DNA of 64,000 bases. It comes from Bathymodiolus brooksi (taxonomy: Eukaryota > Mollusca > Bivalvia > Mytilida > Modiolidae). Both the position numbers and the translations under genes were made by a program. The stretch spans positions 37,222,397 to 37,286,396 of the forward strand of contig OY804579.1 in assembly GCA_963680875.1 (NCBI GenBank), in the 5' to 3' direction. Below the pieces are notes generated by a model, which saw only the letters and a list, made by a program, of their open reading frames with translations, was not told the origin of the DNA and did no database searches. This document shows positions 23,563 to 37,900 of the stretch, in pieces (the first letter of the stretch is position 1; every line of letters starts with the position of its first letter).

Positions 23563-23658
23563 AGCGGGATTCGAACTCACAACGTTTGTGGTGATAGGCA
23601 CTGATTGTATAGGTAGTTATAAATCTAACTACCATACGATCACGACCACGACGGCCCT
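23563..23658 (-). repeat. SINE family A, head only
   Basis: The B-box complement GGGATTCGAACTCACAACG runs to TACCATACGATCACGACC. The body and 3' end are missing, the opposite of the usual 5' truncation. Confidence 0.8.
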
Positions 23659-23707
23659 CAAAACGACTATTAGACCTATAAACTAGTATTGGTTTTGTTT
23701 GTTTGTT

Positions 23708-23962
23708 TGATGGTGTTTAACGCCACTTTCAACAATATTTCAGTTATATCTTGGCGGTCAGCTTTATTGGTGGAGGAAACCGGAGAATCCGGAGAAAACC
23801 ACCCACCTGTCGCAAGTCACTGACAAACTTTATCACATAATGTTTTACACCTCGCCCTGATCGAGATTCGAACTCACAACAATGACATCAGTGGTGATAG
23901 GCACTGATTGCAAATATAGTTGTAAATCCAACTACCATACGATCACGGCCACGACGGCCCTC
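23708..23962 (-). repeat. SINE family A, full length
   Basis: It is complete from GGTGTTTAACGCCACTTTC to ACCATACGATCACGGCCACG. It contains a small internal duplication (CCGGAGAATCCGGAGAAAAC). The 3' end is next to TTTGTTTGTTTGTTTGATGG, an unusual tail for this family. Confidence 0.92.
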
Positions 23963-24539
23963 TACCTTTTTTGTCTAATATTGATTGTTACCTAGACCAT
24001 ATCAATGAAATACTTCGTCTGTTAGAAGCCATTGTTATTTTTATGATGCAATGAAAATCATCATCTTCATGTTATTCTAAAGAAAATAATTTTTACAACA
24101 CATTTATGTTTTATTATTTTAATGTGTACGCGTTGTCTTTGATCTGGAAACATTTGCAGTGATTAAGGTTTTTTGGGATGTTCTGTCATAATGTTCGGCG
24201 GTGCTGGAATTTATAATGAATCTTTCTATTAAAGAAAAAAGAACCTATGCGCTACCCAATACATTTTTTGACATTTTATATTGTCACTGGGACCTTATTT
24301 TTTTTTGCTCCATGCTTGGAGGAGAATCATGTTAATGCAGTCCGTTGTTTTGTATCTCTCTCTTGCGTAATTGAACAGTAATAATCGAAAGCCCCATCAA
24401 CCACAACTAATATGAACTACTTCACTAAATCACCATTGTAAATTCTTAAAATAAAAATTAAAATTAAAACTTCGCTTCCATGTTTCAAACGGAGAAAGGA
24501 ACAACATCCAATCAAATTCTGACATTATAAATAGAATTA
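23963..24539. other. Non-coding stretch, nothing recognised
   Basis: AT-rich sequence without array, TIR or coding signal. Confidence 0.4.
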
Positions 24540-24730
24540 AAGAAATAAAATAACACACCACACTGTCGGAACAGTTCCTAAATTCAACCGAAAAATCGTA
24601 GAAAGAGGCAAAATGGATACCTCTAGCACACCTATATATGACCTCTCACTTTTCTGGCTTGATACAACATAGTTGTACTGATTTCATGAACGAAGTCATT
24701 TCGACCTCGTCATAAGAAAAATGAACCTTA
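24540..24730 (+). repeat. Dispersed repeat D copy
   Basis: It carries CACACTGTCGGAACAGTTCC, AAAATCGTAGAAAGAGG, ATACCTCTAGCACACCTATA and a diverged remainder. It shares the start with the copy at 10.3 kb. Confidence 0.7.
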
Positions 24731-25009
24731 TGAGCATATCAACAAAGTTATATGTTTCTCATGCACATGCAGAAAATTGTTAACAACAAAATGTGCTTAA
24801 TTATATTTTATGTAGACATTTAAAGCGCTGACTACTTGATGGGTTCTTTCCACCGAATTTCTGGACCTAAAATAATGATATCCCAGATTCCTGAATTTAT
24901 CTTGCGCAGTCCACATTCTGAAATAAAGTCCGACCGTGGAAATCCTTAAAAAATGAATTTGGAAAGCGTCGAGTACGGATTCTGTGTTTTCGTGTAGCTT
25001 TAACTATAC

Positions 25010-25112
25010 GACTGTATGACTATTGGTTACAGTTCCTTATAGACTATATGACTATTTGTTACAGTTCCTTATTATTTTATGACTATCGGTTACAGTTCCT
25101 TATTATTTTATG
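25010..25112. repeat. Short tandem repeat, about 3 copies of ~34 bp
   Basis: GACTATTGGTTACAGTTCCT plus TAT recurs at about 25018, 25048 and 25080 with slight changes, separated by variable spacers (TAGACTATAT, TATTTTAT). Confidence 0.7.
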
Positions 25113-25421
25113 CTTATTATTCATTTCTGTTTTTGATAAACCTAAAACTGTAAAAGTGATATCTTAAAGTTGCGTGTAAAACATATTCGCATATTATTAT
25201 ATTAAAAAAATGTGAACATTTTGGTTGTTTTGTGTATGTACATCATGTTGATGGCTCCGTACATTATAAATCATTGTGTATGATTGTTTGTCTTTCAGGG
25301 TCCCATCATTAATTCGGCAATACAAATATTCAATTCTATTCTTTTGAAAACAAATTGCATTTTCACTACATGTATATGTTTTCTATGAGAAAGTCAGTAT
25401 ATGTTTCTGCTGTTTTTATAG

Positions 25422-25529
25422 GTTCTTCGTACCCTCTGCTGGGCAGTTATCTTCCTGGGACAGTTCCGTCAACAGAGCACTTAAAGTCCTTACTTCCGGA
25501 AGAGTACTGGGCAGCACATGGAATAGATG
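25422..25529 (+). CDS. Exon 1 seen: [11 protein letters not shown]...LPEEYW block
   Basis: The acceptor TGTTTTTATAG and the donor GATG/GTATGT bound 108 bp, with phase 1 at both ends. It encodes [20 protein letters not shown] and then [13 protein letters not shown]. The aromatic and Leu/Pro-rich block is unlike the low-complexity exons that follow and is probably conserved. An earlier exon must supply the first base of its split codon. I could not find that exon in the 25 kb upstream, so the gene's start is either beyond the window or behind a very long intron. By recall, a Ser-rich GS(F/Y)L block occurs near the N terminus of TNRC18. Confidence 0.85.
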
Positions 25530-25867
25530 GTATGTCTGTTTAAAGATAAAATGAAAACAAACAAAAAATATCACACTGCCTTACCAGTTCTAAAATCCAA
25601 TAGAAAAATCGTAGCAGCCATTTAATTATAGTAGTATTTAAAATTATAATAAATAAACAAATACACTTTTGTTATAAACTGTTTTGTTTACTATTTGCAT
25701 TTTTGAGGTCAAAATCCTTTTAAATTACCTCTTTTCTTGTCCAATCAAAACGATTGGGTGGAGGTTAAACTTTATGTTCTGTGTTGTTTGGTCTCTCCAC
25801 AAGAATTAACACACTTATTGTACCCATAATCCTGGTAATAAATACTGAATTAAAATGTCTTCAAACC

Positions 25868-25900
<33 letters not shown>

Positions 25901-28900
25901 CTGTTAGGTATCATTTTATCAAATATTAAAATATCCTGAATACAAATTTAAAACAAAATATTGGAAAAATTCAAACGTTCATTGTGTTGTTGGCTGTTAA
26001 CCATACATCGACGGATACCAAACTGTTTTGGCTTTTTCCCTATTTTTTGTGGTGAAAATTTGTGTTATTTTATTTTCTGTGCTTATTTGACTTCGTTTTG
26101 AAAATATTTCTCTGGTTTCTGTTTGATTTATCCATAAACATTTGAAAGAAAAATCATTGTGGATTTGACAAAAATATTCCTGAATAATGACCTTTTTTTT
26201 AGTCGTTTAGAGACTTATTGGAAACATAGTGATCAACATGTATAACTCTTACAGTTTAGTTTAAATCTGTCAACATTGTTGATAGGTATGCTTGATAGCG
26301 ACGGATTGTGAAGTTTTTAAATTAACTTGATTTTCCCCGAGGTATGTCCCTATTTCGGACTTTGTCTTATTAAAACGCAATGGTAACCAATTGTATTTTA
26401 AATTGGATGATTTTCTCAATGACATGCTTGATTGCAATAACGTGTTGAATGTGCGAATAAAACGTTAATGTGAATTGAAATTTGTAACTACTTCGTGATT
26501 ATATTAAAAATAATAATAGTAAAATTACTAAGGGGCTATATCAATTCTTCAAAAAATATTGATTGAAATCGTGTAATTTTGAAACAGGATGTTGATGTTT
26601 TATTGTATTGAAGGAAAAGCTTTACATATTTTAAAACATATTTTAGGTGACCTTTAGCCGATTTTGGCTATGCACTTTGATTTTATTGCTTCCCAAACTA
26701 TAAATTTTTTAGCCTTCCAATCTTTTGATTTTGAGCGTACTACCTGATGAAGGTTATTCCAGATACGTGTCATGTGCACTCAATTTTATATCTACGTTTT
26801 TATTATTTTGAAATAATACTAATTTCTAAATGTACACTGTATGCTCCAGATAAAATGTGTACGAAAATAATGTTTTCTACATGTTTAAAACTGCATACAA
26901 ACTATGACTTTCCATAAATTATTTTAAAATATACTCTGTTGTTAATAAGGAGAAATTTGTAATTAATTCTTCTTCCAGCTAACCATATTTAGAAATTCTT
27001 AAAACAAATCAGAAAACGTTTGATTCTCCTGGTGTATTCAATTACTGTGAATTTTCCACAAAGTAATAACATTTTTAAGAGCATCAATTATTTTGCAGTT
27101 GGTTTTAGAGTTTCAGGAGAAAGTGAAGCAATGGGTGATATTATCAGGTCAATACCTCGAAATTTCCAACCTTTGTTGAAAGTGTAACTTTAGACATGAA
27201 AACGTGGTCAACACCAGTTATTACTTTTTTCACTTAAATGCACTGAATAATGAAATCTTTTTACAAAAATATTTCAAATATTTATTGAAGTAATAAGCAG
27301 GAAAGAACGACCAGCTACTATTATATATTTCATAAAGAACATCAATGTATTATTCTATCCAAAGGGCATTTCGCGGAAATGTTTAGTAAAAGTGACACAC
27401 TGAATAGCAGTTTTATCGCTTTTGAAAAGACTACAACCTGACAAGTGAAAATTTATATTAGGCAAATTTAAAATATGATCTACGCCATTTCCATCATAAT
27501 GGCGCCAATTTATTTGCTTATTAGTTATGATAAAAGATGTAACATATTGTTGATCAGAAGAATTTAATTTGATTTTTCCGTTAAAAATCTATATTGAAAA
27601 CGCCTCGAAATATAAGTCGCATTAGTGTTATGTTGTACAGACAAAACAAGATTTATTATATTCCAGACTATAAATTTTTTATTGTATTCAATAATAATAT
27701 AAAATTCAGCAAATGAGCAATTATTATTATAATGACGTCATCGATACATTGATTGCATGTAACAACCCCCTTTAAAGTCTATATTTAGATTGATTATTTA
27801 AATATATATGTCCCTTCTTTAAAGTAGAAGAGTGTGTGCCTACATAAATAATAACAACAAAGGTTATTCTAATATATATTTAGAACTGGTCATTAACTTC
27901 GTATATGACCCTTATAATATCCAAAATAAATTTTGATCCTTGGAAAATATTTCAAAAGAGAGACATGAAACTACACCAAATTCCACCCATAATCTCTATC
28001 TTTCTTTTACTTCTGCTAATCATATGACGCTCAGCTGTATTGATTTTGTTGGCCACAACCGTCATACGCCATATGTTTGTATTTCAGGGACCCGCTATGT
28101 GCTCAACAACAATCTATACTCGCCATACTTCCCTTATCTCCCGGCGACCGAATCCCTTTCACTGTTTGCCCATAACTTAAGTTCAACGGGAGTGGATCAA
28201 TCGGGGTACCATAGGATTTATGATCTTCGAAAAGGTAAGTAGATGTAGTAACTATGGCAACTAGATATATATTGTTTTGTTTACATCGCGTTTGTATATA
28301 GAGAAAAACCTACAGTGTTATGAATTTGAAGCACATAGGGAATAGAAATAATATTTTTTACTTAGAATAAAATCTAATTATTTTCATAATAAGCATGAAT
28401 CTGTGACAAGTGGCATTATCTTTAACAAACTGAAATATTCTTTGGTATTAAATAAAGGGATACTACAACTCTGACAATTCTTTTTCTTCATTTTTTGTTG
28501 TGGGACTTAGTTTCATAAACATGTTTGAAACATATCTGCTATTAATATGAGTAAATATTAAAGAGAATTGACAACGTTTATAGTTGTCATAGACTTATAA
28601 ATACTTTGTCTCTTTATTTTAAATATCAATATTTCCTGTAAATATTTCTACTGCTTCTGTGTAATAAAAAGAAAGATAAACAAGCATTGGTATTACTAGG
28701 AGTTCATTAATAGTCATCAATAATTTAGTATTGAAAATAATGGGTTAAAGTTTAAAACCACGAAATGAAATGGACATCTCATTTTTAGTAAATTAAGGAA
28801 GGTTGAAACCAACGTAAACAAATAAATCCACATATTTTCACAATTTCAATAAATTTGGGAAATATAGTACAATATTTTTAATCTTCAGTTGTGGTCGAAT

Positions 28901-31900
28901 TTCATGCGTTATGGTTAGGGTTATGGTGTTTAATGCCACTTTCAACAATATTTCAGTTATATGGTGGGGTCAGTTTTGTTGTAGGAGAAACCCAGAGTAC
29001 TGGAGAAAACCACCCACTGACAAATTTCATCACATAATGTTATATCGAGTACGCCTTGCCTGAGCCGGATTTTAGTACTATAATAATCCTGTGTATTTGC
29101 TAAAACAACTAGGAATGTGTGTCTTAACCTTCTAGCTATGTTATTTTATTTAGATGCAGCTCTATACTCTGGTGTACAAATGGTACATTCCCCCTCCGTT
29201 GGGGCACAAAGTTCACAAATCGAATCAAACTCCAAGAAAGATTCAAGTCGAACAGAATCAAAAAGGTTTGAATCTGGAAAACATAGCAGCAAAGTCCAAG
29301 ATTCAGTCAGCAAAGTGCATACTTCACAGAAAACATCTAAAGATTCAGAAAAACTTAAGAAAGTAGACAAATGTCAGACTTCTTCAAAACAGAGCAATAC
29401 CTCAGTGACTAAAGGTAATAATCCAAAGAGGGATAAAGTCAATAAAACGGATGCAAAAACTACGAATAAACAGGAAGAAAAAGTTAAAAACAACAAAACT
29501 GATGACAAAGTAAATAAAAATAGTCTTATAAGTGAGGAAAAGTCTGAAAAAAGTCATTCAAATATAAAAGATTCAAAATCCATAACAAGTGTTGAATCAA
29601 AGAATTCCAAGGATGAGGAACAAGAAGATTCAGAAAAGGATATTTCAGATGATACTGCAGAAAAATTGAAAGGAAAATATATTTCTGAAACTAAGGACAC
29701 AGTAGTGAAATGTAAAGGTACAAGTGTTGTAACCATGACAACGGTGACAAGTTCTTCGAGTGTTGTTACAGTACTTGAATCTCCGTCAGGACATGATCAA
29801 TTCAAACCAGTAGCTTCTACAGGTATATATATTTCACAATTAAGTAATTTAATTAAAAGAAAGAGGAACGGCGAACACTAACCCCAACAATCCTAGAACA
29901 TCTTCAACATTCGGTCTTATCTTATGTATTTACGTTTTTAGTTCTGTGTTGTGATGTCCCTTCATTTCCGCATAAAAACGATGTTCGGTTTGTCTTTACC
30001 TCCAGTTGTGTGTAGGAAGGCTCATTTCTTATTTATGGTATTTGTGTTTGTTTGCATTTAATGGTTTCCAACAGTGTTGTGTTTTTATTTTTGTTTTTCT
30101 TCGTCTTGTGTACCCTATGTAGACAGTTTCTCTGGATTGTCCACTTTTGATTGCCCCTTATGTATTCTCTGAGTCTAATGTTTATTTTATATCATAAATA
30201 ATTGTTTACGAAGTATGAAGTAAGTATTAGGTGAATTTGGGGAACGTATTTTAAGACCTACCTATAATATAATGGTATTGCGACTGGTCGAACCATTACT
30301 ATATCACTGTGCCAAAAAATATGCGTCATTCAGTGCAAGGATTATTTATTAAAATTATAAACTTAAAAGGGTCACATTTAATTTCTTTTATACTAACCAA
30401 GGTTGAAAGATGGTAATTTATTTAGCTTATTTTCCGATAGAATGAATTGATCAGTGAAATGGAAATCAATTCAGAGAGTTACTATACACATATATACAGA
30501 TATATCCATATTCTTTAGTGTTGGTCTTAATTGCAAAATTCATGTTTAGCTGTTAAATATGATTTGTAAATATTATAAAACCATTTCCTACCCTCAGAAT
30601 AGTTTTGTACAAAGGGTATCTTCGTTCAACTTAACATTTCATGGCTCAAGCAGTTTCTAGAAATAGTGCCTTGAACTTTTGTTTTACCCATTAATCAATT
30701 TAAATAGATAAAATATGTTTTATTCATCAAACATGATCAGACTAGGACATAAAATCACAAAAATTAAAGTACTACTGATAAAACGTGCATTAATTCACAG
30801 TTACACACTTAAAATTGAATACACCTTTCGTTCTGATCGTTGATTTTTTCCCCCATAAACCACAAACAAAAAGGTTTTGTTTAAGCATTATTTATCAACA
30901 GCTAAATAAAAAATATATATGTGTGTGTCCTTTTATGGTCATTTTTGTGGGGAGTTCTTTTTCCTTGTGCACATATTTAACATTCATTTACATATTATAG
31001 CTTACAGCATGATTTAATTGTCAAAATGAAATTCACATTGCCTTACAAAGCGTGTGGGCTGTTGTGTAAGTAGGAGGAAAACTTTCACATTGGTTTTAAA
31101 GATCCTGTTATGTTATATTTAGTTTGTCTTTTTCCCCCATCTTATTTTGTTCTTCCAGATATGATAGGTCTGTATTGATCTCGTTTTGGTATTTTATATC
31201 TTGTCTTGATGTACCCCCTTAGTGAGAAATCAGTGGCAATGTATAGTATTAAACAGTTTAATTGTAATGAAGGCATACTCCTGACTTGTGGAATACATTA
31301 TCATGCCTTTAGAAAAGTGAGGGATCATATATTTGTGTGTTAGGTGAATCGATTTTGTCTCTTTCTACGATTTTGATATTTGATATTGGAGTTGTTCTGA
31401 CAGTATGGCATTTTTTTGTTTTTCGTGTTATTTTGACATGCCACTGTAAGGCAGAATGTTCAAAAGTAGTATTGTACTTAACTCATAGCATACAATAGTA
31501 GTGTAAGGGATGCACATAATTTGATATGTTTCCATGCTCTGGTCGTTCTAGGCTTTGTTGTGTTTTTGAACATATCGGCTTTTCAACCTTACAGCTTATC
31601 ATAGCAGCATTACATGATATTTGTAACGGTTTGATCACCCAATCAACTGAATACTTGTTGTTAAGTTACTTTTCAATCTATTTAATATATACGGTATTGA
31701 CTTGGGAATTTGAAATCGATTTTTGAAAATATAGGTATAATGTTATTACTCGCTGTTAAAGAAAAGTTTGAAGACACCAAAGGGGTAATCAGAAGTCATA
31801 AATTAAAGGACAGACAACACAATGGCCAAAAGGAAAAGGGAGCTTAAAGACAAATAAAAAATTGTTGACAATACACTACACAGAAAACTGAAGATTGAGC

Positions 31901-34900
31901 AACATGAACCCCATAATTATGAAAAGAAAGTTTAAACAGTGATGTCCATCACTTTCAATCAATCAATCACCTCTCATCTTAACTGAACTCACTGAACTCC
32001 TTCGACCTGTGAGGATGTTTTCCAAACCGTTAGTTAATACATACACTTCCATATTAAAATGCAGCTAATAAGTTCTAATAACACGGAGTGTGAATTGAAC
32101 ATGTAATTATTCAGTTTCATATTCAGTATGATTTGCTCATCGTTTTCAAGGTTCCTTTATTTTATAACTTAGAATGCTTTTCAATATTTTTTATCATTTG
32201 GCCAGTTAATACTTTTAAATTGTAGGATAAACACTGATGAAACTTTATAAGAATCGTTTCAGTGTTTCAATATTTAAGGAATATTTTCAACTTTTGAACA
32301 GGTTATAAGATTTTGGGGCAGTTTACACTAAATAAACCCCAAAAACAGTTCCAAACTAGGTTATACTTGTATAACTTGTTCAACAATTGAAAATATTCCT
32401 TATAATTTAATTTTTACAACGAAATTTAATGATTCCTCGAATTTAATTTCGATTATTTCAAGGGACTATTTCAGTTAGTCGTTGGCGAATGAATACGTTG
32501 GCGACGTCACAATATCAACCCAGGTTATCATGTATAACAAATGTTGCTCTAGGCAGATCAGCCAATCAGATTGCAGTATTCACATCAACTATATTTCTTT
32601 AATGATTTTCAAGATCAGTTTGTAAACCATGCAATTTATTAAAATTAAAGTCAATCTTCCTTAAGCATATGTAACCGTAGACGATTATGGATATCATCTT
32701 TACACCCTTTGGTTTGCTTGCTCCCGAAAACTGTTCAATTATTTGGCTTTCCAACGTTCCTGGTGAAGGTTATACCAGACACGTATCGTGTGCACTAAAT
32801 TAGATATCTACGTTTTAATGTGTACACTGTGTATATCTTAAATGATGTTTGATTATATATTACATAGCCATGATATACATGTAGCTGGGGAAAAAATGCT
32901 AAAATTGTACATCAATCAATTGATATTCTATGATATTGATTGTGCTTATTAGTTATATGACAGACATTAAAGCAAGCCAAAATATTATTATTTTATATTA
33001 CCTAAAAAGAGGGATAAAAGTATTTAGGAGTGGTTAAAAAAAAGTAAGGACACATCATTTACTATTTATTTAGTTTTGTCAGTTACCGGTCTGCCAACTG
33101 CACAACATAGATAAGATGCTCTAGTTTGTATATATATATATATATATATATATTTGATTTTTTTTTATTTGAGGCACTTTTTATTGCTTCCCAACAAAAT
33201 TGACCCTCCAGTATAAATCCAATAATGGATTCAAAAGAATCAAAGAAACTATCATATCAAAGTATTAATTTTCTGCTCCACTGATATTATATACCATATA
33301 TAAGATTTTTAATTTATATAAAATAGACTTTATTGATATATGATTGGGGTTTTCAAATAATAAAGCTGTCATACTATTTTGTGGGTAAACACAATTTCTT
33401 GGACAGTTATAAACTTAATTTTTAAATAATATAAAGTAAGGTTTCCCTTCCTCAGGGATATAGATGACCTTATCCCATTTGGCTATCATGCTTAGTCCTT
33501 TTGATTTTATTGTTCCCAAAGAATATTGAATTATTTTGCTTTCCAAACTTCTGACTATGAGTGTACCTGATGAAGGTTATTCCAGAAACACATCGTGCCC
33601 ACGTGATTAGTTATGGACGTTTTTATCAAGAAGAGTTTGAAGATACCAAAGGGGTAATCAGAATCCGTATATCGAAGAAGAACAGACAACACAATGGCCA
33701 AAAGAAAAAAGTGCAAAAGGACAAACAACGATCTACAAAACATAATAGGGGATATTTCACTTTTTGCAATCATCATATGTAATCAATTGTTTTTAAATTC
33801 TACCTTATACAAAAATGTATATACATCTAACGTATGCATCCCACTTGTTTGTAGGAACATGTCTTATTTTTGTGTTTTGTTATTGTTGTGTATAGTGGTG
33901 TCCAACATGTATTGACTATGTGGGTAACATGGCAGGTGTCCTATATACAAGAGACGGGAACTGCTAACCCTTCGCGAGTACCTGAGTTCACCCCCAATTT
34001 TTTGTGAGGTCTGTGTTGCTCATTTTTTTTAGTTTTTTGTGTTATCCTATTATGTGTCTTTACGTTCTGAGTTTCATATTGTGATGTCCGGTACGATTTC
34101 TGAATAAAAACGATGTTCGGTGGTCTTTACCTGCAGTTGTTTGTAGGATTTACAAGTCTTATTTACGTTATTTGTGTTTGTTTTCGCAGAGTGGTGTCCA
34201 ACACATATTGTGTTTTGTTTTTGTTTTATATTTTCTTCGTCTTGTGTACCCTATGTTGCCAGTTTCTCTCGATTGTCCAGTTTTAATTTCCTCGTCGGTA
34301 TTCTCTAACGTTTATTTCATATCTAAGAGATTTTAAGCTATGTTACGTCATTAATGGCATACATTTAACAAACCAAAAAGGCTGCATATTTGTACTATAA
34401 CATTTGTAAAATATGAATATTCAAGAAGTAAAATATGAATATTCAAGAAGTAAACTATGAATATTCAAGAAGCCGCAATTCGGAGGACAAACAATACAAT
34501 TATAATAGGACAAAAAGACAAACAATGGTGGACAAAACACTGCACAGGAAACTAAAGGTCGAGCAACATGAATCCCACTAAAAACCGGTGAACTCAGTTT
34601 CATGACAGAAAGACAAATTTGGACTGGTCAAATAAATTTGTGTTGATTATCTAAACACTGTTATATCATCTGTTACCTTTCAGATCCTTACAAAGATACA
34701 ACAGCAACCACATTTTCTTTGCCGTACTACCATTCTTTATTCTCCACAACAAACTCTCTACTTCCACCGCAAATATCTGGTTCTACTGTTAGTACAGCAT
34801 CGATGTGTTCGGAACCAGTTCAAACTGTACCATGTGACATGAGAATTAAAAAAGAACCTGCAGTTTACACTTACCCTAATTTAAAAGAAACCAAGACAAC

Positions 34901-37900
34901 ACTAAGCAGCAAGAAACAACAGTCTATTGATATAATATTAGGACAAAGTCAAGGTTTTAAGAATGACCACAAACATGACAAATTAAATGAAATAACTAAT
35001 TTAAAGCCGAAATTGACTTCACCTATTTGTTCTGTGACGACAACGACTTCTACAGTAATGCCTTTATGCTTAAAGAAACACATATTGGAAAAGAGTAAAG
35101 ACTGGTGTGGAGATGAAACGACTACAAACAAAGTAACAAAAAATGAAATTAGTGTTAATATCCCTAAAACATCCGACAAAGATAAAGATTCGTGTGATAC
35201 CAAAAGCACTGAGACGGGTAATTCAAACGGATCTGAAGATGATAAAACATTACCCGATTTTAAGCATAAATATTCTAAGGAGATTCAACAATTGACAACG
35301 ACATCGAAAGATACTGTCAAGGCAATTAGTAAAGTGTTGTCAAAGAGACAGGAATCCTCAGAATCCTTCAAATCAAATTCTGATAACTTTAGAATGCTGC
35401 CATCTCCAAGAAAAGCTGAGCCAAAGCTGCCTACTAAAAGGGTATTGATAAAACCTAAATGTGATGATAAGAAATCATCAGGTTAGTAAATCATGATTTT
35501 AATCATTTCCCAACACAATTACATGGCTTTTTAAAACTTTTAAATATCATCTATCATCTATAGAAATATATGCATTCCTTTACGGTAGAAATCCCATCTC
35601 AATATTTTAATTACCTAAATATATCTAAACCGCTCTTTTTAAAATACAGACTTGAATTTTTTTGTACATGTATTTATATTCCTTATTCGTTATTTGTGTG
35701 AGGTGTTGGGGTTTACTCACACGTGGAAAACACATGCACGACCGGATCATTTCACTAAGTGGATATGTTTGGGCTCATAGAACTAGTTTAACCCGGTCAC
35801 TATTTATTGAAATGCCTGTTCCAAGACAGGACAGCGAGCCAGCGTGTATATGTGTGTTAGTGGTATCAATGTTGTCTCTGTTTACGATTGTAACTATGAC
35901 AATGTGGTATTTGTTGTTGTTTTTCGTTTAATTACATAAGACTGTGTGGAATTACTAAGAGATCATACAATATCATTGTACCCTTTTTTGCAATGGGTGT
36001 TACACGTTTTGATTGTTTTAATAAATATAATTCAGTGGTTTATTAGATATTTTCTTATCGAAATTTACTGTTGAGTTCATGTAATTATTATTTAAACTAA
36101 GGTTTAATATTTTAGCTTTGAGGGTGCCTGATGAAAGTTATTCCAGAAACGCGTCATGCGCTCTAAATTATACGTTTTTATTTATATACATGTAATTCAA
36201 TTCTGTTATAACTATAGATTAATACATGGCCTTTTTCATATTGCCCTTGTTATCAGCTCGAGACCTTGATATCGGCCCCGAGGGACGATATCAGTCGAGG
36301 GCTGATGACAAGGACAATATGAAAAAGGCCATGTAATAATCTATTTATCACATATATTGCCAGGGCAGATAACAATGTTGTTGCCCTCGTAAAATGTTAT
36401 TGCCTGAGAGACAAATAACACGCGGCAAATTATGCTTTTATTACACATGCAAATTCGGCGTTATTTCAATAAAATATGTGATAATATAAATCACACAGAA
36501 CGTTTCTTCGTTTGGTTAGAAGTAAACAAGTATATTCATTTGCACACCATTCATAATCACGAACGTCGGTTACGTTCGACGGGACCATTATCGTACCGTG
36601 TTCAAACAAAATTCATCACATGAAATTTTACAATTAAGATGCGAGTTGTGTGTGGGCTTATTAACATAATCATATTTAATTCTAGCGAAGGGTAAAAAAG
36701 AAGGCTGTTTGTTTTGATTGTATTCATGGTTTTTTTCCAAGGTTTATCTCACTGGTTGGTGAGTTTTAATGGTTCCTTTGACGCACCTGGTTACTAACAC
36801 TTTGTAGATGTTTACATTCAGATCATATATTGAAAAAATATATATATATACCGTTTTATGGAAGATATCTCGAGATATCATAATTGTTTGAACAATATTA
36901 ACAGTCTAATACTAATAGGCATATTTTTGTTGTGGAAACCTATCATAGGATGTAAATAAAATAAAAGGGGTGTATGTAAATTGTTAGTTGATTTTGTATG
37001 TTGATATAATTTAACATTTTAGTTAATTTCGTGCACCATTGGATAGAAAATTAGAATTCTTATGGTGTCATCTTAATATAGAAATATAGAAATATAAATT
37101 ATAAAACAATTTAAAAAAAAAGATTTATTACAAAGTTGGGGAGGGGGAAGGGGGGCTGGTTTTTTTGGGTGGGGATGTTTGTTTGTTAGTTGTTGAAATA
37201 TTTACATGACCACACCACACACACATACACACACACACACACGCACACTGAACTACAACCATTTGTCTACTCAGTTTTTATTATACATAGACAGATAATC
37301 AGATAAAAACCATAATTTCAGTGGGTATTTATAAACAAACAAATCATAGTTAATTACCTGTTACATTTAATTTAAATTACAAGATGAAATGACCTTAGAT
37401 TTGTGGTTACTTGGTTAAACATAAACCACTTACAATCTTAAAATGTTGACACAACCCTCTAACAGATATACATGTAGGTAAACAAAATCTCCTATAAACA
37501 TTTATTGTAAATGTCCAACACAATTATCAAATAAGACAAAATAAGACTTTCATGTATCTATCTTAAATGTATGAGTTTGTGTTATAAATCAGACTTCTTG
37601 TTCCTTGTGTTCATATAGTAGTTTTGTTGGTATTGGAATCATCCCTTGACTTAAAAATATTTTCGGACTTGGGTGCAATTATTTATTTCTCCTCTGAAAA
37701 GAAAAAGGACACAAATCTTGAAATGAAATTTAAATTAATTATTTATATCATAACAATAACAAGAAATTAAAAATAATTATTTATAGTGGGTTTTTTTAAA
37801 TTGTGTATAAAATAATTTTTTTATGACATAAACAATAACTTGAAAGGATTAAAATTTGTAAAAAAAAAATATGGAACTTCCATATATTAATCATACTGTT

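Larger units (their letters stand above)
29823..34683 (+). other. Intron, 4.9 kb, repeat-rich
   Basis: It contains inverted repeat C-related sequence at 29880-30220 (ACGATGTTCGG, CTCTGGATTGTCCA), repeat C-like and D-like pieces at about 31130-31450, repeat C at 31765-31930, a fold-back element at 32271-32404, repeat C-associated arms at 32690-32815 and 33455-33620, a (TA)n run at 33127-33151, repeat C at 33620-33740 and 34430-34600, and an inverted repeat C body at 33940-34330. No exon was recognised. Confidence 0.7.

Noticed and set aside
25300..25420. Possible extra exon after GTCTTTCAG
   Set aside because: Phase 1 gives a stop within five codons and no donor fits. The real acceptor is at 25420-25421.
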